DNA of 64,000 nucleotides from Thermofilum uzonense (GTDB lineage: Archaea > Thermoproteota > Thermoprotei > Thermofilales > Thermofilaceae), in NCBI RefSeq assembly GCF_000993805.1, contig NZ_CP009961.1:1048714-1112713 (forward strand). Direction: 5' to 3'. Below the pieces are notes generated by a model, which did no database searches, was not told where the DNA came from, and saw nothing but the letters and a program-made list of their open reading frames with translations. Positions 23,674-31,537 of the stretch are shown here, one piece after another (positions within the stretch are counted from its first letter, which is position 1; the number at the start of each line of letters is the position of its first letter). Made by a program: the position numbers and the translations under genes.

Positions 23674-24534
23674 ATGGTTACACTTCGGGATAAACTTAAG
23701 GGGTATTTACCCGACAATATCCTAGGAATGGTGCCGACAAGCTTTGACATAGTAGGCTCGAAAGGAAAGGCTGTAGCGATCATCGAGCTTCCTGATGAGC
23801 TTGAGCCATACAGCAAAATCATTGGCGAGAAGATAATGGAGATTCATAAGAGCGTGAAAGCAGTGTATAGGAAGATGGGGGAGAGGAGAGGAGAGTATAG
23901 GGTACGTGAACTAGTATTGATCGCTGGCGAGGAGGTTAGAGAGGTAATTCATCGTGAACACGGTTATGTTTTAAAGCTTGACGTTACTCAGGTGTATTTC
24001 TCTCCTCGCGAGGCAACTGAGAGGCAGAGGGTTGCCGGTAAGGTAAAGCCCGGAGAAAACGTTATCGTAATGTTTGCGGGTGTCGGGCCATACGCTATAG
24101 CAATAGCAAGGAAACAGCCCTTAGTGAATAAGGTGGTCGCAATAGAAATCAACCCGGTAGCCTACAAGTACATGGTTGAGAATATACGGCTAAACAAGCT
24201 GGAAGATAAGATATTACCCATACTAGGCGACGTACGCCTAGAGGCATTAAAATTCTCGGGATTTGCAGACAGGGTCGTCATGCCTCTTCCCAAGGGAGCA
24301 TATATGTTCTTGCAGGAGGCTTTTGGCTCTCTCAAGCCCTCTGGAGGCGTGATACACTTCTACTTCTGGGATCGAGAAGACACTCTTTTTCAGAGAGGCT
24401 TCGAGGTCGTGCGTAAGGTGGCTGAACTGAAAGGCTATCAGGCCAGCCTGCTTGAAGCTAGGGTGGTAGCCCCATATGCTCCGCATGTTTACAAAGTCGT
24501 CTTCGACGTACAGATTAAAAAGGTAGGTATTTAA
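23674..24534 (+). CDS. Trm5-family tRNA (guanine-37-N1) methyltransferase
   Basis: A 286-residue protein. The N-terminal part (LPDNILGMVPTSFDIVGSKG) is the Trm5 D2 domain, and the SAM-binding core has VIVMFAGVGPYAIAIARK (motif I), VVAIEINPVAYKYMVENIRL (motif II) and ILGDVRLEALKFSGFADRVV with MPLPKGAYMF as the catalytic loop. The enzyme methylates N1 of G37 next to the anticodon and prevents frameshifting. Some archaeal paralogues (Trm5a/Taw22) also methylate the wyosine intermediate. Which subtype this is cannot be fixed by eye. It lacks the long D1 domain, as Trm5a often does. It precedes an ATPase F-like gene. Confidence 0.85.
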   Translation: MVTLRDKLKGYLPDNILGMVPTSFDIVGSKGKAVAIIELPDELEPYSKIIGEKIMEIHKSVKAVYRKMGERRGEYRVRELVLIAGEEVREVIHREHGYVLKLDVTQVYFSPREATERQRVAGKVKPGENVIVMFAGVGPYAIAIARKQPLVNKVVAIEINPVAYKYMVENIRLNKLEDKILPILGDVRLEALKFSGFADRVVMPLPKGAYMFLQEAFGSLKPSGGVIHFYFWDREDTLFQRGFEVVRKVAELKGYQASLLEARVVAPYAPHVYKVVFDVQIKKVGI

Positions 24535-24544
24535 TACAGTCATA

Positions 24545-24559
24545 CCCCTAAAGGGGGAT
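24545..24559. promoter_or_regulatory. Short palindrome between Trm5 and the ATPase F-like gene
   Basis: CCCC-TAAA-GGGG is a perfect four-base stem just after the Trm5 stop. It could be a weak hairpin or a binding site. It is too short to call a terminator. Confidence 0.2.
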
Positions 24560-24584
24560 AGTTTAATGTTATTAGGTCCTGGAT

Positions 24585-24875
24585 ATGTTCAAGGTGGGTG
24601 CTAGGTTGAAGATAGGGGCAGTTGTTTTATCTGATCTCGAGAAGGCGATTGAGGCCAGCGGCGTAGACAAGGTATACGTTGTTGACAATTGGAAAGAAGC
24701 TTTGAAGGTCATAGAGGAGGTCGTAAACAAAAAAGAGGTTGACTTGCTACTTATTGACGATGTGCTTGCCAGACAGATAGGAAAAGGAAAGCTCTCAGAG
24801 ATCAAGTATAAGAGCCCTTTACCGGCGATCATTGAACTAGAAACAAACAGGATAAAGAAGCCGCTCAGCTCGTAA
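24585..24875 (+). CDS. atpF: A/V-type ATPase subunit F (first of two F-like proteins)
   Basis: A 96-residue protein if started at the ATG at 24585. A TTG at 24606 preceded by GGTGGG would give MKIGAVVLSDLEKAIEASGV, nearer the usual F-subunit beginning. The pattern VYVVDNWKEALKVIEEVVNK, VDLLLIDDVLARQIGKGKL and SPLPAIIELETNRIKK is that of the Rossmann-like F subunit, including the PLPAII strand. Subunit F sits on the central rotor stalk with D. It is on the plus strand, converging on E, while a second F-like gene lies at 25861 on the minus strand, so the usual operon is broken up. The catalytic A and B subunits are not in the window. Confidence 0.7.
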   Translation: MFKVGARLKIGAVVLSDLEKAIEASGVDKVYVVDNWKEALKVIEEVVNKKEVDLLLIDDVLARQIGKGKLSEIKYKSPLPAIIELETNRIKKPLSS

Positions 24876-24879
24876 AATT

Positions 24880-25527
24880 CTATTTTTCCTTGTTCTCGTA
24901 GAGGAGTTTTTTGAGAAGCTCGGGCAGTACTCTTTCACGTATCTCTGTCAGTCTGGCTTCAAGAGTGGCGTTGAAGTACTCTTTCGCATCAGCTGACTCT
25001 GCTACAAAGCCGCCCTGACAGTCTATCTCCTCGCCGACGCTTAGAACTAATCCGGGCTTAACCTTGGTCAGGGCTGATGTCTTATCCCTTATCACTTTTT
25101 CGATGATTGTTTTACTCCCCCGGCACGGTCTGATCGTTATTTGATTGTTTTTCATGTTTTGAATAGCCTCCTCAAATCTTTTGGATAAAAATGCGTAGTA
25201 GTGATTCTCGTCCCTTAAAACTTCTAGAGCCACTTGTGATAGCACTTCCTCGAGGAGATTGAATATGTAGTTGTATCTTTCGGCTAGGTATTTCCGCCTT
25301 ATTTCCAACCTCCTAGGGGCAAGCTCTGCCTCAATTTTCTGCCTAGTCTCGGTGAGAAGTTGATTGATCTTCTGCTTCCTGAGATCCTCTGCCTTCACGT
25401 TTGCTTCATCTAATATTCTTTTGGCCTCTTCCTCAGCCTCTCTAATAATCCTTTGATATTCCTCCTCTGCCGCGCTTCTCAGCTCCTTTATTATAGCCTC
25501 CATAAAGTTCTGATTTTCGCTCATCAT
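24880..25527 (-). CDS. atpE: A/V-type ATPase subunit E
   Basis: A 215-residue protein. The N-terminal 100 residues are a long charged helix (AAEEEYQRIIREAEEEAKRI, then AEDLRKQKINQLLTETRQKI) that pairs with the G/H subunit as the peripheral stalk. The C-terminal globular domain contains LVLSVGEEIDCQGGFVAESA and the family tail FNATLEARLTEIRERVLPEL. Two ATG codons are in tandem at the start. The G-like gene ends one base upstream, so translation is coupled. E binds the top of the catalytic A3B3 hexamer and holds it against rotation. Confidence 0.92.
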   Translation of the reverse strand: MMSENQNFMEAIIKELRSAAEEEYQRIIREAEEEAKRILDEANVKAEDLRKQKINQLLTETRQKIEAELAPRRLEIRRKYLAERYNYIFNLLEEVLSQVALEVLRDENHYYAFLSKRFEEAIQNMKNNQITIRPCRGSKTIIEKVIRDKTSALTKVKPGLVLSVGEEIDCQGGFVAESADAKEYFNATLEARLTEIRERVLPELLKKLLYENKEK

Positions 25528-25528
25528 C

Positions 25529-25879
25529 TCACCCTATCAAAGTCTCCAGGAGAAGTTTTCTCAAATCTTCCCTGCGGGATTCAAGAGCTGACTTGACCTC
25601 GTTCAGCTTCTTTAGCTCCTGACTCTCATAGGCTTTAAGGCTTTCCTCGCGCTTCCTGCGTTCCTCTTCTAGAAGCCTTTGCACTTCCTCGTCTAGCGCT
25701 GCCTCTTGTGCTTTAGCTAGTATAGATTTGGCTTGTTCCTTAGCCTTGTTTAGAATCTCGTCGGCAATCTTCTTCGCCTCAGCTACTCGAGCTTCAGCCT
25801 TCCTTTGCTCCTCAAGTATCAATTTTATGTTTATCTCACTGGTAAAAGATTGAACAGACTCTACTCTCTCTTGACCCAT
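25529..25879 (-). CDS. A/V-type ATPase G/H-type peripheral-stalk subunit
   Basis: A 116-residue protein that is almost wholly one long heptad- and hendecad-rich helix (EEQRKAEARVAEAKKIADEI, AKEQAKSILAKAQEAALDEE, LKKLNEVKSALESRREDLRK). Together with its place directly upstream of subunit E this identifies it as the coiled-coil partner of the peripheral stalk (subunit H in archaeal naming, G in eukaryotes). It overlaps the second F-like gene by 19 bases and ends one base before E. Coiled-coil sequences drift fast, so context carries much of this call. Confidence 0.77.
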   Translation of the reverse strand: MGQERVESVQSFTSEINIKLILEEQRKAEARVAEAKKIADEILNKAKEQAKSILAKAQEAALDEEVQRLLEEERRKREESLKAYESQELKKLNEVKSALESRREDLRKLLLETLIG

Positions 25880-26196
25880 TTCAACCTCACCCCGACTGCT
25901 AAAGAGAGCTTATTATATAATTCTTCCAACCTGTGAGTAGATGCCTTGGAGGAGGAGGGCACTACAACCAGCAAAGGAGGTTCCTTCATTACGGCCATTA
26001 CCTCGCTGAGCCTGTTGCTTATCAAGGCGTATATTTCTCCCTCAATCATAGCGACCTTGCTCTCAAGTATCTTTGAAATAATTGCCTCTTCCTCCTCCTG
26101 ACTAGGCTTCTCGCTAACCTTTATCACCTCGAACCCCAGAAGCCGTAGGGGGTCTATGGTTTCCGTAGCTCCTATGGCTACCACGCTCAAATACAA
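25861..26196 (-). CDS. Second ATPase subunit F-like protein
   Basis: A 111-residue protein, TTG start. The beginning VVAIGATETIDPLRLLGFEV and the middle KILESKVAMIEGEIYALISN follow the subunit-F plan (a Rossmann-like strand, then GF-L-G, then a second strand with I-E-x-x-YA). The C terminus PPLLVVVPSSSKASTHRLEE takes the place of the PLPAI strand. It leads the F-G-E transcript and overlaps G by 19 bases. With the other F-like gene at 24585 there are two candidates for one rotor subunit. This one may be the operonic F, or a diverged relative with another job. A minus-strand TATA stretch at 26221-26230 is 29 bases upstream. Confidence 0.6.
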   Translation of the reverse strand: MYLSVVAIGATETIDPLRLLGFEVIKVSEKPSQEEEEAIISKILESKVAMIEGEIYALISNRLSEVMAVMKEPPLLVVVPSSSKASTHRLEELYNKLSLAVGVRLKWVKRE

Positions 26197-26220
26197 CCCC
26201 CTAATGGTAACAATGATTCT

Positions 26221-26230
26221 TATTTATTTT
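26221..26230 (-). promoter_or_regulatory. TATA box of the ATPase F-G-E transcript
   Basis: Minus-strand AAAATAAATA is centred 29 bases upstream of the TTG at 26196. Confidence 0.45.
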
Positions 26231-26343
26231 TTCTCCCATATCTCAATCCCCCATGCAAGGAAGGATTAGGAGCTAATTCTTATGCCAAAGTCTGGAAAGG
26301 GTAAGCTATTTTGAAGATTAGTTAAAGCGCCGGGAATCCAGAC

Positions 26344-27666
26344 TCAGAGTAGTTGCTTTATATCTCTCGTTACTTTATTTTCAAGATCTTGGAGTGTCTC
26401 CATATCCTCGGCCTCTATTGTTATACGTATTACGGGTTCGGTGTTAGAGGCTCTAACGAGAAACCAACCCTTATCGGTATCTACTCGAACACCGTCGAGA
26501 GTAGTCACTCTTTGATATTCCCTCAAATACTTCTCCTGTAATGCCTCGACAAGACCGAATTTCTTCTCGTCTGGAACATCCAATTTGAGTTTCTTTACAG
26601 GAGGCATTGGAACCCTGTATGATGAGAGAGGCCCATCAAGCGTTTCAATCGTCTCAAGCATGAAGAGAAGAGAAACTATACCATCGTCCAGGTTAACCCC
26701 TTTGTAAGTCACAAAATGTCCGCTACTCTCGACACCCAGTTCCACGCCCGCCTTGATCGCGTCGAGAATCATGAAGATCCTGCCCACAGGCACCCTGACA
26801 ACTCTTCCGCGCCTCGCAGCCACCGCCTTATCAACTATGCTAGAACACTCAACATTCGCGGCAACCTCTGCTCTGCTTAACCGGTTAAGCATGACCACTG
26901 CAGCTTGCTCCGGGGTTAAGGGCTCACCATTTTCATCAAAAAATATTACTCGATCCCCATCCCCATCCAGGGATACCCCGAGATCAGCTTTATAATACTT
27001 GACAAGATGCTCCATATACCTCGTGTTATCAGGAGTTGGTTCAGAGCCGCGCGCTGGGAAGCGTGGATCAGCATCACAGTTTACAGTGTAGACCTCATAT
27101 CCAAGGTCTCTCAACAGGTGAGGCAACATCAGGGATGTCGCACCGTTACCGCAGTCGAGTACGACTTTTAGGCCTCCCTTATGACTCCCTATCCTGTGTA
27201 GAAACTCGTAGTACTCTGGAAGTATTTCTCGCTCCTTGGATTTGCCGTAGTTTTTCAGATCAGCCCAGGCCACGCCTTTCTCTGCAAGAGTTCGGATCTT
27301 CTCGATATCTCCCAGACAAATCGGGTCTCCACCTCCTCGGAAGAGTTTAAACCCGTTCCACTCTGGAGGCAGATGGGATGCCGTGATATACGCTACATGA
27401 AAACCAAGATGCTTGGAGGCGTAAATAGCCATACCTATGGGTCCTGCTCCAGCTTCCACAACACTTGAACCTGCTCCTAGGAGACCACTAATAAGGGCTT
27501 TCGCTAGTATGGGGGAGCTGAACCTAGTGTCGTGGCAGACACAGTACTCGTCTTGCTCAAAATTTGAGAGAGCCCCCCCTATTATTGTTGCGACGTCAGG
27601 CGTGAGATCCTTTCCAAAAACACCACGAATATCATAAGCCCTAAATATATTGGATGGGACTCTCAT
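26344..27666 (-). CDS. Phosphomannomutase/phosphoglucomutase
   Basis: A 440-residue protein from the ATG at 27666. The open frame extends six codons to a TTG at 27684, but a TATA box at 27690-27698 fixes a leaderless start at 27666. Domain 1 has RAYDIRGVFGKDLTP and the phosphoserine loop TASHLPPEWNGFKL. Domain 2 has the metal loop SLDGDGDRVIFFDE. Domain 3 has GVESSGHFVTYKG for sugar specificity, and domain 4 has the phosphate loop RASNTEPVIRI. The enzyme interconverts hexose 1- and 6-phosphates and feeds both glycogen and nucleotide-sugar synthesis. Archaeal forms often act on both glucose and mannose. Confidence 0.93.
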   Translation of the reverse strand: MRVPSNIFRAYDIRGVFGKDLTPDVATIIGGALSNFEQDEYCVCHDTRFSSPILAKALISGLLGAGSSVVEAGAGPIGMAIYASKHLGFHVAYITASHLPPEWNGFKLFRGGGDPICLGDIEKIRTLAEKGVAWADLKNYGKSKEREILPEYYEFLHRIGSHKGGLKVVLDCGNGATSLMLPHLLRDLGYEVYTVNCDADPRFPARGSEPTPDNTRYMEHLVKYYKADLGVSLDGDGDRVIFFDENGEPLTPEQAAVVMLNRLSRAEVAANVECSSIVDKAVAARRGRVVRVPVGRIFMILDAIKAGVELGVESSGHFVTYKGVNLDDGIVSLLFMLETIETLDGPLSSYRVPMPPVKKLKLDVPDEKKFGLVEALQEKYLREYQRVTTLDGVRVDTDKGWFLVRASNTEPVIRITIEAEDMETLQDLENKVTRDIKQLL

Positions 27667-27689
27667 ACATTTCGATACTTTCAATTGCC

Positions 27690-27698
27690 TTAAAAATT
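27690..27698 (-). promoter_or_regulatory. TATA box of the phosphohexomutase gene
   Basis: Minus-strand AATTTTTAA is centred 28 bases before the ATG at 27666, which decides between two possible starts. Confidence 0.5.
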
Positions 27699-27771
27699 CT
27701 TACCGTGCCAAAAATGATCCAGGAGAGAAATATCTAAATATTGAGGACTCGATTAGTTGTGAAGAAGAGAT

Positions 27772-28173
27772 ATGAAATACCGGTTAATGGATCTCCTGGC
27801 TTGCCCCTACGACAAGCATTTCCCGCTAGAGCTATACGTGGTTGAGAAGGTGGAGTACGAGGGGAGAACATTTACTTTCAAGACAAAGCCTGCCTGCGAG
27901 CTATACTGTGCCTATAGGGGTGTGAAGGTAGAGGATCTGGGAGGCAGGGATCCTGGTTGCGATGAATGCATAAAATTCGAGGTGAAGACCGGAATTTTAT
28001 ATTGTCCTCAGTGCGGGCGCTGGTGGCCGATAAAAGACGAGATACCCATAATACTTCCAGACCATTTACGTAAAAAGGAGAGCGATCTCAAATTCCTGGA
28101 AAGCATTAAGGACAAAGTGCCTGAGAAAATAATTAAAGAGGGGAAGCCCTGGAACCTCCAGAAACAAACCTAA
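27772..28173 (+). CDS. Trm112-like zinc-binding methyltransferase activator
   Basis: A 133-residue protein. It starts MKYRLMDLLACPYDKHFPLE and later has ILYCPQCGRWWPIKDEIPII, the two halves of the Trm112 zinc-binding domain. Between them is an insertion with extra cysteines (CELYCAYRG and CDECIKF), so a second metal site is possible. Trm112 activates several tRNA, rRNA and release-factor methyltransferases by masking a hydrophobic face. Archaeal Trm112 is usually shorter, so the insertion is noteworthy. Its last 4 bases overlap the convergent GluRS gene. Start ATG, possibly with a short leader. Confidence 0.78.
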   Translation: MKYRLMDLLACPYDKHFPLELYVVEKVEYEGRTFTFKTKPACELYCAYRGVKVEDLGGRDPGCDECIKFEVKTGILYCPQCGRWWPIKDEIPIILPDHLRKKESDLKFLESIKDKVPEKIIKEGKPWNLQKQT

Positions 28174-29885
28174 TCATGCGTGAATATATAGACACCTGGC
28201 TTCTCCACCCTAATGAAACCTATCCTGACAAATTGTACCCTATCCTCACTTTTTAGTTCACGTGTCGCAGGCTCCCCGTAACCTTTTATTACCCGAACCT
28301 CCGTTCTCTCAGCCTTCAGAATTGTTCCAGGGAAATTGTCGTCCTTAGGAACCCATTGAATTATTGGGAGCCCGTGATCCTTAGCATACGCCACGTCATT
28401 ATTGAGAAATTCTAGCCTGCCCTCCTCACCTATCATGAAATTCCCGAGCCCCATTAGTCGAACTTCCCCTTTACCCGCGAGAGCACCTTCTTCAACTAGA
28501 ATGTGAGGTGATTCGAGAATTATCTTCCTACGCCCTCTCTCTGGATAAGATGGGTGAACCATAACCTCGGCGACAACTGGCAGCGTAACCCCGGAAAGAA
28601 CATACTCCTTAACGGGTTCGGCTACAAACATATACCTATTAGAAATGGGCTCGAGATACTTTTTATTCAAGGCATGTATCTTCTCAGTACTCAGGGTAGC
28701 AGTGGAAGGCTTTATCCCGACCTCAAAGACTAGATCCCAGATTGTTTGAGGGAGTATACCTCTCCTGCGCAGAGCTATTAAGGTCCCTAGCCTAATATCG
28801 TCCCAGCCATGATACGCTCCTTTCTCAATCCCTCTACGTATCACAGACTTGCTCAAAATCATCCCTTCAAGATTAAGTCTACCAAAGTGTATGCCTACCG
28901 GGGGCTTCCAGCCGAAATGCCTGTAGATATACTCCTGTTTAATCGTGTTAACCGCGTGTTCTTCCCCCCTTAGAATGTGGGTGATACCCATAAGATGGTC
29001 GTCAATAGCACATGCAAAGTTGTAGGTCGGCCAAACAGTGTACTTGTCACCCACGAGCGGGTGGGGGTTTTTACTTGTGTCTAGGACTCTAAAAGCAATC
29101 CAGTCCCTAACACTGGGATTTGGATGCGCGGGATCAGTTTTTATTCGCAGTACAGCTTGCTCCTCCCCGTACTCGCCAGCCAGCATTTTCTCCCATCTCT
29201 CGAGGTGTGTCTCAGGTGGGAGAAGCGAGCATGGATCCGGCCGGCCCTCATCACGGATCCTCTTTATCTCATCTCGCGGGTGAGTACAGACATATGCCCC
29301 TCCAGTTTCGATGAGCTTCCTCGCATGCTCATAATAGATGGGCATCCGGAGGCTCTGAATATACTCTTCATCCCATTTAACACCAAGCCATTTGAGGTCC
29401 TCTCTAATCATGTCGTAGGCTTCTAGCATGGGTTTCTTTGTTTTGGGGTCTGTGTCCTCGAATCTGAGGATGAATTTTCCCTTGTACATGACTTTAGCGT
29501 AGTAATAGTTTAGTATGGCTGGACGCGCGCTGCCAAGGTGTAGGACGAAGTCAGGGTTCGGGGCAAAACGAGTCACAACGAAACCGTTAAATTCTTCAAC
29601 GCGCGGAAGTGGAGGGAGCTTTCTTTCCTCCTCCACCCTCTTCTCACGTACTAGGGCCTCGGGCCATGTTTCCCGTAGAAGTTTTTCTTGTTCCTCCAGA
29701 GTCATGTTGTTAACCCGTGAAACGACGTCCGTCACAACAGCAACAATTTCTCGAGCTCGTGTCCTCAGCTCCGGGAGCTCTGCGAATACCTTACTTACGA
29801 CTGCCTTAACCTCAGCCTTTCCCCCAAACCTTACAGCGTTAGCTAGCGCGTATTTCAAGGCTACTTTTTCAACATCTACCTCCAT
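28170..29885 (-). CDS. gltX: Archaeal glutamyl-tRNA synthetase
   Basis: A 571-residue protein from the ATG at 29885 (MEVDVEKVALKYALANAVRF). A TTG four codons upstream opens the same frame but is less likely. The class I HIGH motif appears as RFAPNPDFVLHLGSARP and the KMSKS motif as MILSKSVIRRG. The C-terminal half is the beta-barrel anticodon domain of the archaeal/eukaryal GlnRS-like type. As in most archaea the enzyme is expected to charge both tRNA-Glu and tRNA-Gln, with later amidation. No GatDE is seen in the window. Convergent with the Trm112-like gene. Confidence 0.95.
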   Translation of the reverse strand: MEVDVEKVALKYALANAVRFGGKAEVKAVVSKVFAELPELRTRAREIVAVVTDVVSRVNNMTLEEQEKLLRETWPEALVREKRVEEERKLPPLPRVEEFNGFVVTRFAPNPDFVLHLGSARPAILNYYYAKVMYKGKFILRFEDTDPKTKKPMLEAYDMIREDLKWLGVKWDEEYIQSLRMPIYYEHARKLIETGGAYVCTHPRDEIKRIRDEGRPDPCSLLPPETHLERWEKMLAGEYGEEQAVLRIKTDPAHPNPSVRDWIAFRVLDTSKNPHPLVGDKYTVWPTYNFACAIDDHLMGITHILRGEEHAVNTIKQEYIYRHFGWKPPVGIHFGRLNLEGMILSKSVIRRGIEKGAYHGWDDIRLGTLIALRRRGILPQTIWDLVFEVGIKPSTATLSTEKIHALNKKYLEPISNRYMFVAEPVKEYVLSGVTLPVVAEVMVHPSYPERGRRKIILESPHILVEEGALAGKGEVRLMGLGNFMIGEEGRLEFLNNDVAYAKDHGLPIIQWVPKDDNFPGTILKAERTEVRVIKGYGEPATRELKSEDRVQFVRIGFIRVEKPGVYIFTHD

Positions 29886-30016
29886 ATCTCTTGCCAAGCT
29901 GTATTCTAGTCGACGACTAAATTAATGCTTTTGCGAAGCCTTGGGCACGTTTAGCATTGAGTGCCAACAGGAACTCCTATCTCCTACAGGTATCACCTTG
30001 TCCAAGGAGACAAAAA

Positions 30017-30025
30017 ACTTAAAAG
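30017..30025 (+). promoter_or_regulatory. TATA (box A) of tRNA-Ala(GGC)
   Basis: ACTTAAAAG is centred 28 bases before the first base of the tRNA. Confidence 0.45.
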
Positions 30026-30048
30026 TCTCATATTCTCGTTTTGATAGA

Positions 30049-30120
30049 GGGCCGGTCGTCTAGTGGGAGGATGTCCGCTTGGCATGCGGGTGGTCCCGGG
30101 TTCGAATCCCGGCCGGTCCA
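30049..30120 (+). tRNA. tRNA-Ala(GGC), no intron
   Basis: Seventy-two bases with acceptor GGGCCGG/CCGGTCC (G3-U70 present), anticodon stem TCCGC/GCGGG with loop TTGGCAT (anticodon GGC), T-arm CCGGG-TTCGAAT-CCCGG, and discriminator A. The genome then encodes CCA at 30121-30123. It is nearly identical in its arms to tRNA-Ala(TGC) at 21954 but lacks the intron. Confidence 0.96.
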
Positions 30121-30232
30121 CCATCCACTGTAAACTCATTATAAAGGCGAAATTCTAATCGGGATCTTAGTGTGAAAAGCTTCGCCTGTACTCCTTATAT
30201 CTATAGAAACTGTGAAAGAGCACCACGGGAAC

Positions 30233-31096
30233 CTATCGGGCATGCAGTAAAGTGTAGAGTCCCTTGCTTGTTAGCTCTACCTGAGCTTGACGGAGGTGAA
30301 GGTATCCGAAAAGAATGAGCCGTCGAGCTATATCTGATCCCCTCACGGAAAGTTCACGCGTGATGTCAAGCAGGGCTCTATAGCTCATTACGCCGCCTCC
30401 GTTTTCGACCTCGGAGAGGAGACTTAGGGCTACCTCGCTGTCTTCGCCGAACGCATTTTTGAGGAGATCCTGTGGTACGCCTGGACGCGGTGCGCGTGGC
30501 GCCATGGAACCTTTAGTCTTGGCTTCGGCTCTTTCAACATCTATGTCGCCTTCAGCCAAAGCCCTCAGCTGTAACGCTTTGGGGAGACTGAGGCGTTTTG
30601 CATAGATGTATCCGAGTATTCCATGAAGACGTAAAGTGTGCCAGTCCCTGGGATCTGTGGGGTTTAAAAGTATGAGTTTTTCAGTTCCCAGTGAGCCGAG
30701 GGCTTGTATAAGAATGGATAAAAAATCTCCTCGTATATTGGTCGCGTAGATGCATACTTCTTTTTTGCTGATAGCAGATAGCGTCGAGGTTGCCGGAGCG
30801 TTGGGGAGTAGCAATACGCTACTGCACTCGCTATATGTGCCTGTGTAGGTTGCGATGGAGAGAATACCCCACCATTCCTCGGGCTCGACTGCAGCGGCTT
30901 TCCAGACAGAATGAGGACCAGGAGCTAAGTTTAAGAGAAATGAGAGCCTTTCGGGCTTCGCCAGGCGAGTGTCGTGAGCCAGGGCTTTGGAGACAAGCCA
31001 TTCAGGTGCGAGCGTCCATGGTGGACAATCGCCCTCGGGTGTCACGGAGAATACATTATCGGGGCACTTGTCCCCATAAATGACTAGGACTTGCAT
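30233..31096 (-). CDS. Unknown protein: Rossmann-like N-terminal half plus winged helix
   Basis: A 287-residue protein from the ATG at 31096 (MQVLVIYGDKCPDNVFSVTP). The open frame extends upstream to 31177, but the added residues are His/Arg-rich and not protein-like. The first 170 residues alternate strands and helices (SSVLLLPNAPATSTL, EVCIYATNIRGDFLSILIQA, EKLILLNPTDPRDW) like a Rossmann-type sensor domain. The last 60 residues form a winged helix (MSYRALLDITRELSVRGSDI through VELTSKGLYTLLHA). This order recalls CARF-type regulators, but no diagnostic motif is present, so I do not assign it. It lies 7 bases downstream of the SecB-like gene in the same transcript. Confidence 0.55.
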   Translation of the reverse strand: MQVLVIYGDKCPDNVFSVTPEGDCPPWTLAPEWLVSKALAHDTRLAKPERLSFLLNLAPGPHSVWKAAAVEPEEWWGILSIATYTGTYSECSSVLLLPNAPATSTLSAISKKEVCIYATNIRGDFLSILIQALGSLGTEKLILLNPTDPRDWHTLRLHGILGYIYAKRLSLPKALQLRALAEGDIDVERAEAKTKGSMAPRAPRPGVPQDLLKNAFGEDSEVALSLLSEVENGGGVMSYRALLDITRELSVRGSDIARRLILFGYLHLRQAQVELTSKGLYTLLHAR

Positions 31097-31103
31097 TTCG
31101 TAG

Positions 31104-31502
31104 TCACGCCGGTCTGAATGTCTCCGGCGGTGGTTGCTGCGGCGGTGGATGTAATGGGAGCATTGGTGGAAAACCAAGTTCTTTTAACAGGAGCATCACT
31201 TCGAAGAAGACTAGGGAGGTCAACATCTGGAGAAGTTGTGGATCAGGTGACCCTTTTGAGAGTTTTAGGTTTACTTCTTCGATTTCCTTTGAGTCGCCTG
31301 TGAGCGTGAATTTCCCTTTAATTTTAACTGAGAAAACAGCGGGTACGCTTTCAACGCTAACGACGAACTCGGCTGATAGCTGTTTTTCACTTAACGATAT
31401 ATTAAGCGGAAAATTAACTTGCATGTTTACGTTTAACGGCGTCGGGGGAGGCTCTGCGAATTTTTCAGCCTGTAGATAGGTGAACGCTATAGTTGTCTGC
31501 AC
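31104..31502 (-). CDS. SecB-like fold protein (tentative)
   Basis: A 132-residue protein, GTG start. The order of strands (LNVNMQVNFPLNISLSEKQL, AEFVVSVESVPAVFSVKIKG, KFTLTGDSKEIEEVNL) followed by a hydrophobic helix and LLKELGFPPMLPLHPPP recalls SecB chaperones, where strands with an alternating pattern are followed by a helix and a GFPPLLLPP-like segment. SecB binds unfolded proteins for export in bacteria, and a few archaea have solitary SecB-like proteins. Similarity is by pattern only. It diverges from IorA, with starts 35 bases apart, and leads a two-gene unit with the Rossmann/wHTH protein. Confidence 0.45.
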   Translation of the reverse strand: MQTTIAFTYLQAEKFAEPPPTPLNVNMQVNFPLNISLSEKQLSAEFVVSVESVPAVFSVKIKGKFTLTGDSKEIEEVNLKLSKGSPDPQLLQMLTSLVFFEVMLLLKELGFPPMLPLHPPPQQPPPETFRPA

Positions 31503-31509
31503 GAATACC

Positions 31510-31521
31510 TTTAATTATAAT
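31510..31521 (+). promoter_or_regulatory. TATA box for iorAB
   Basis: TTTAATTATAAT lies about 23-26 bases before the GTG at 31538. This supports the shorter IorA start and lies just outside the divergent SecB-like gene start. Confidence 0.4.
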
Positions 31522-31537
31522 TCAACACTTAAATATT

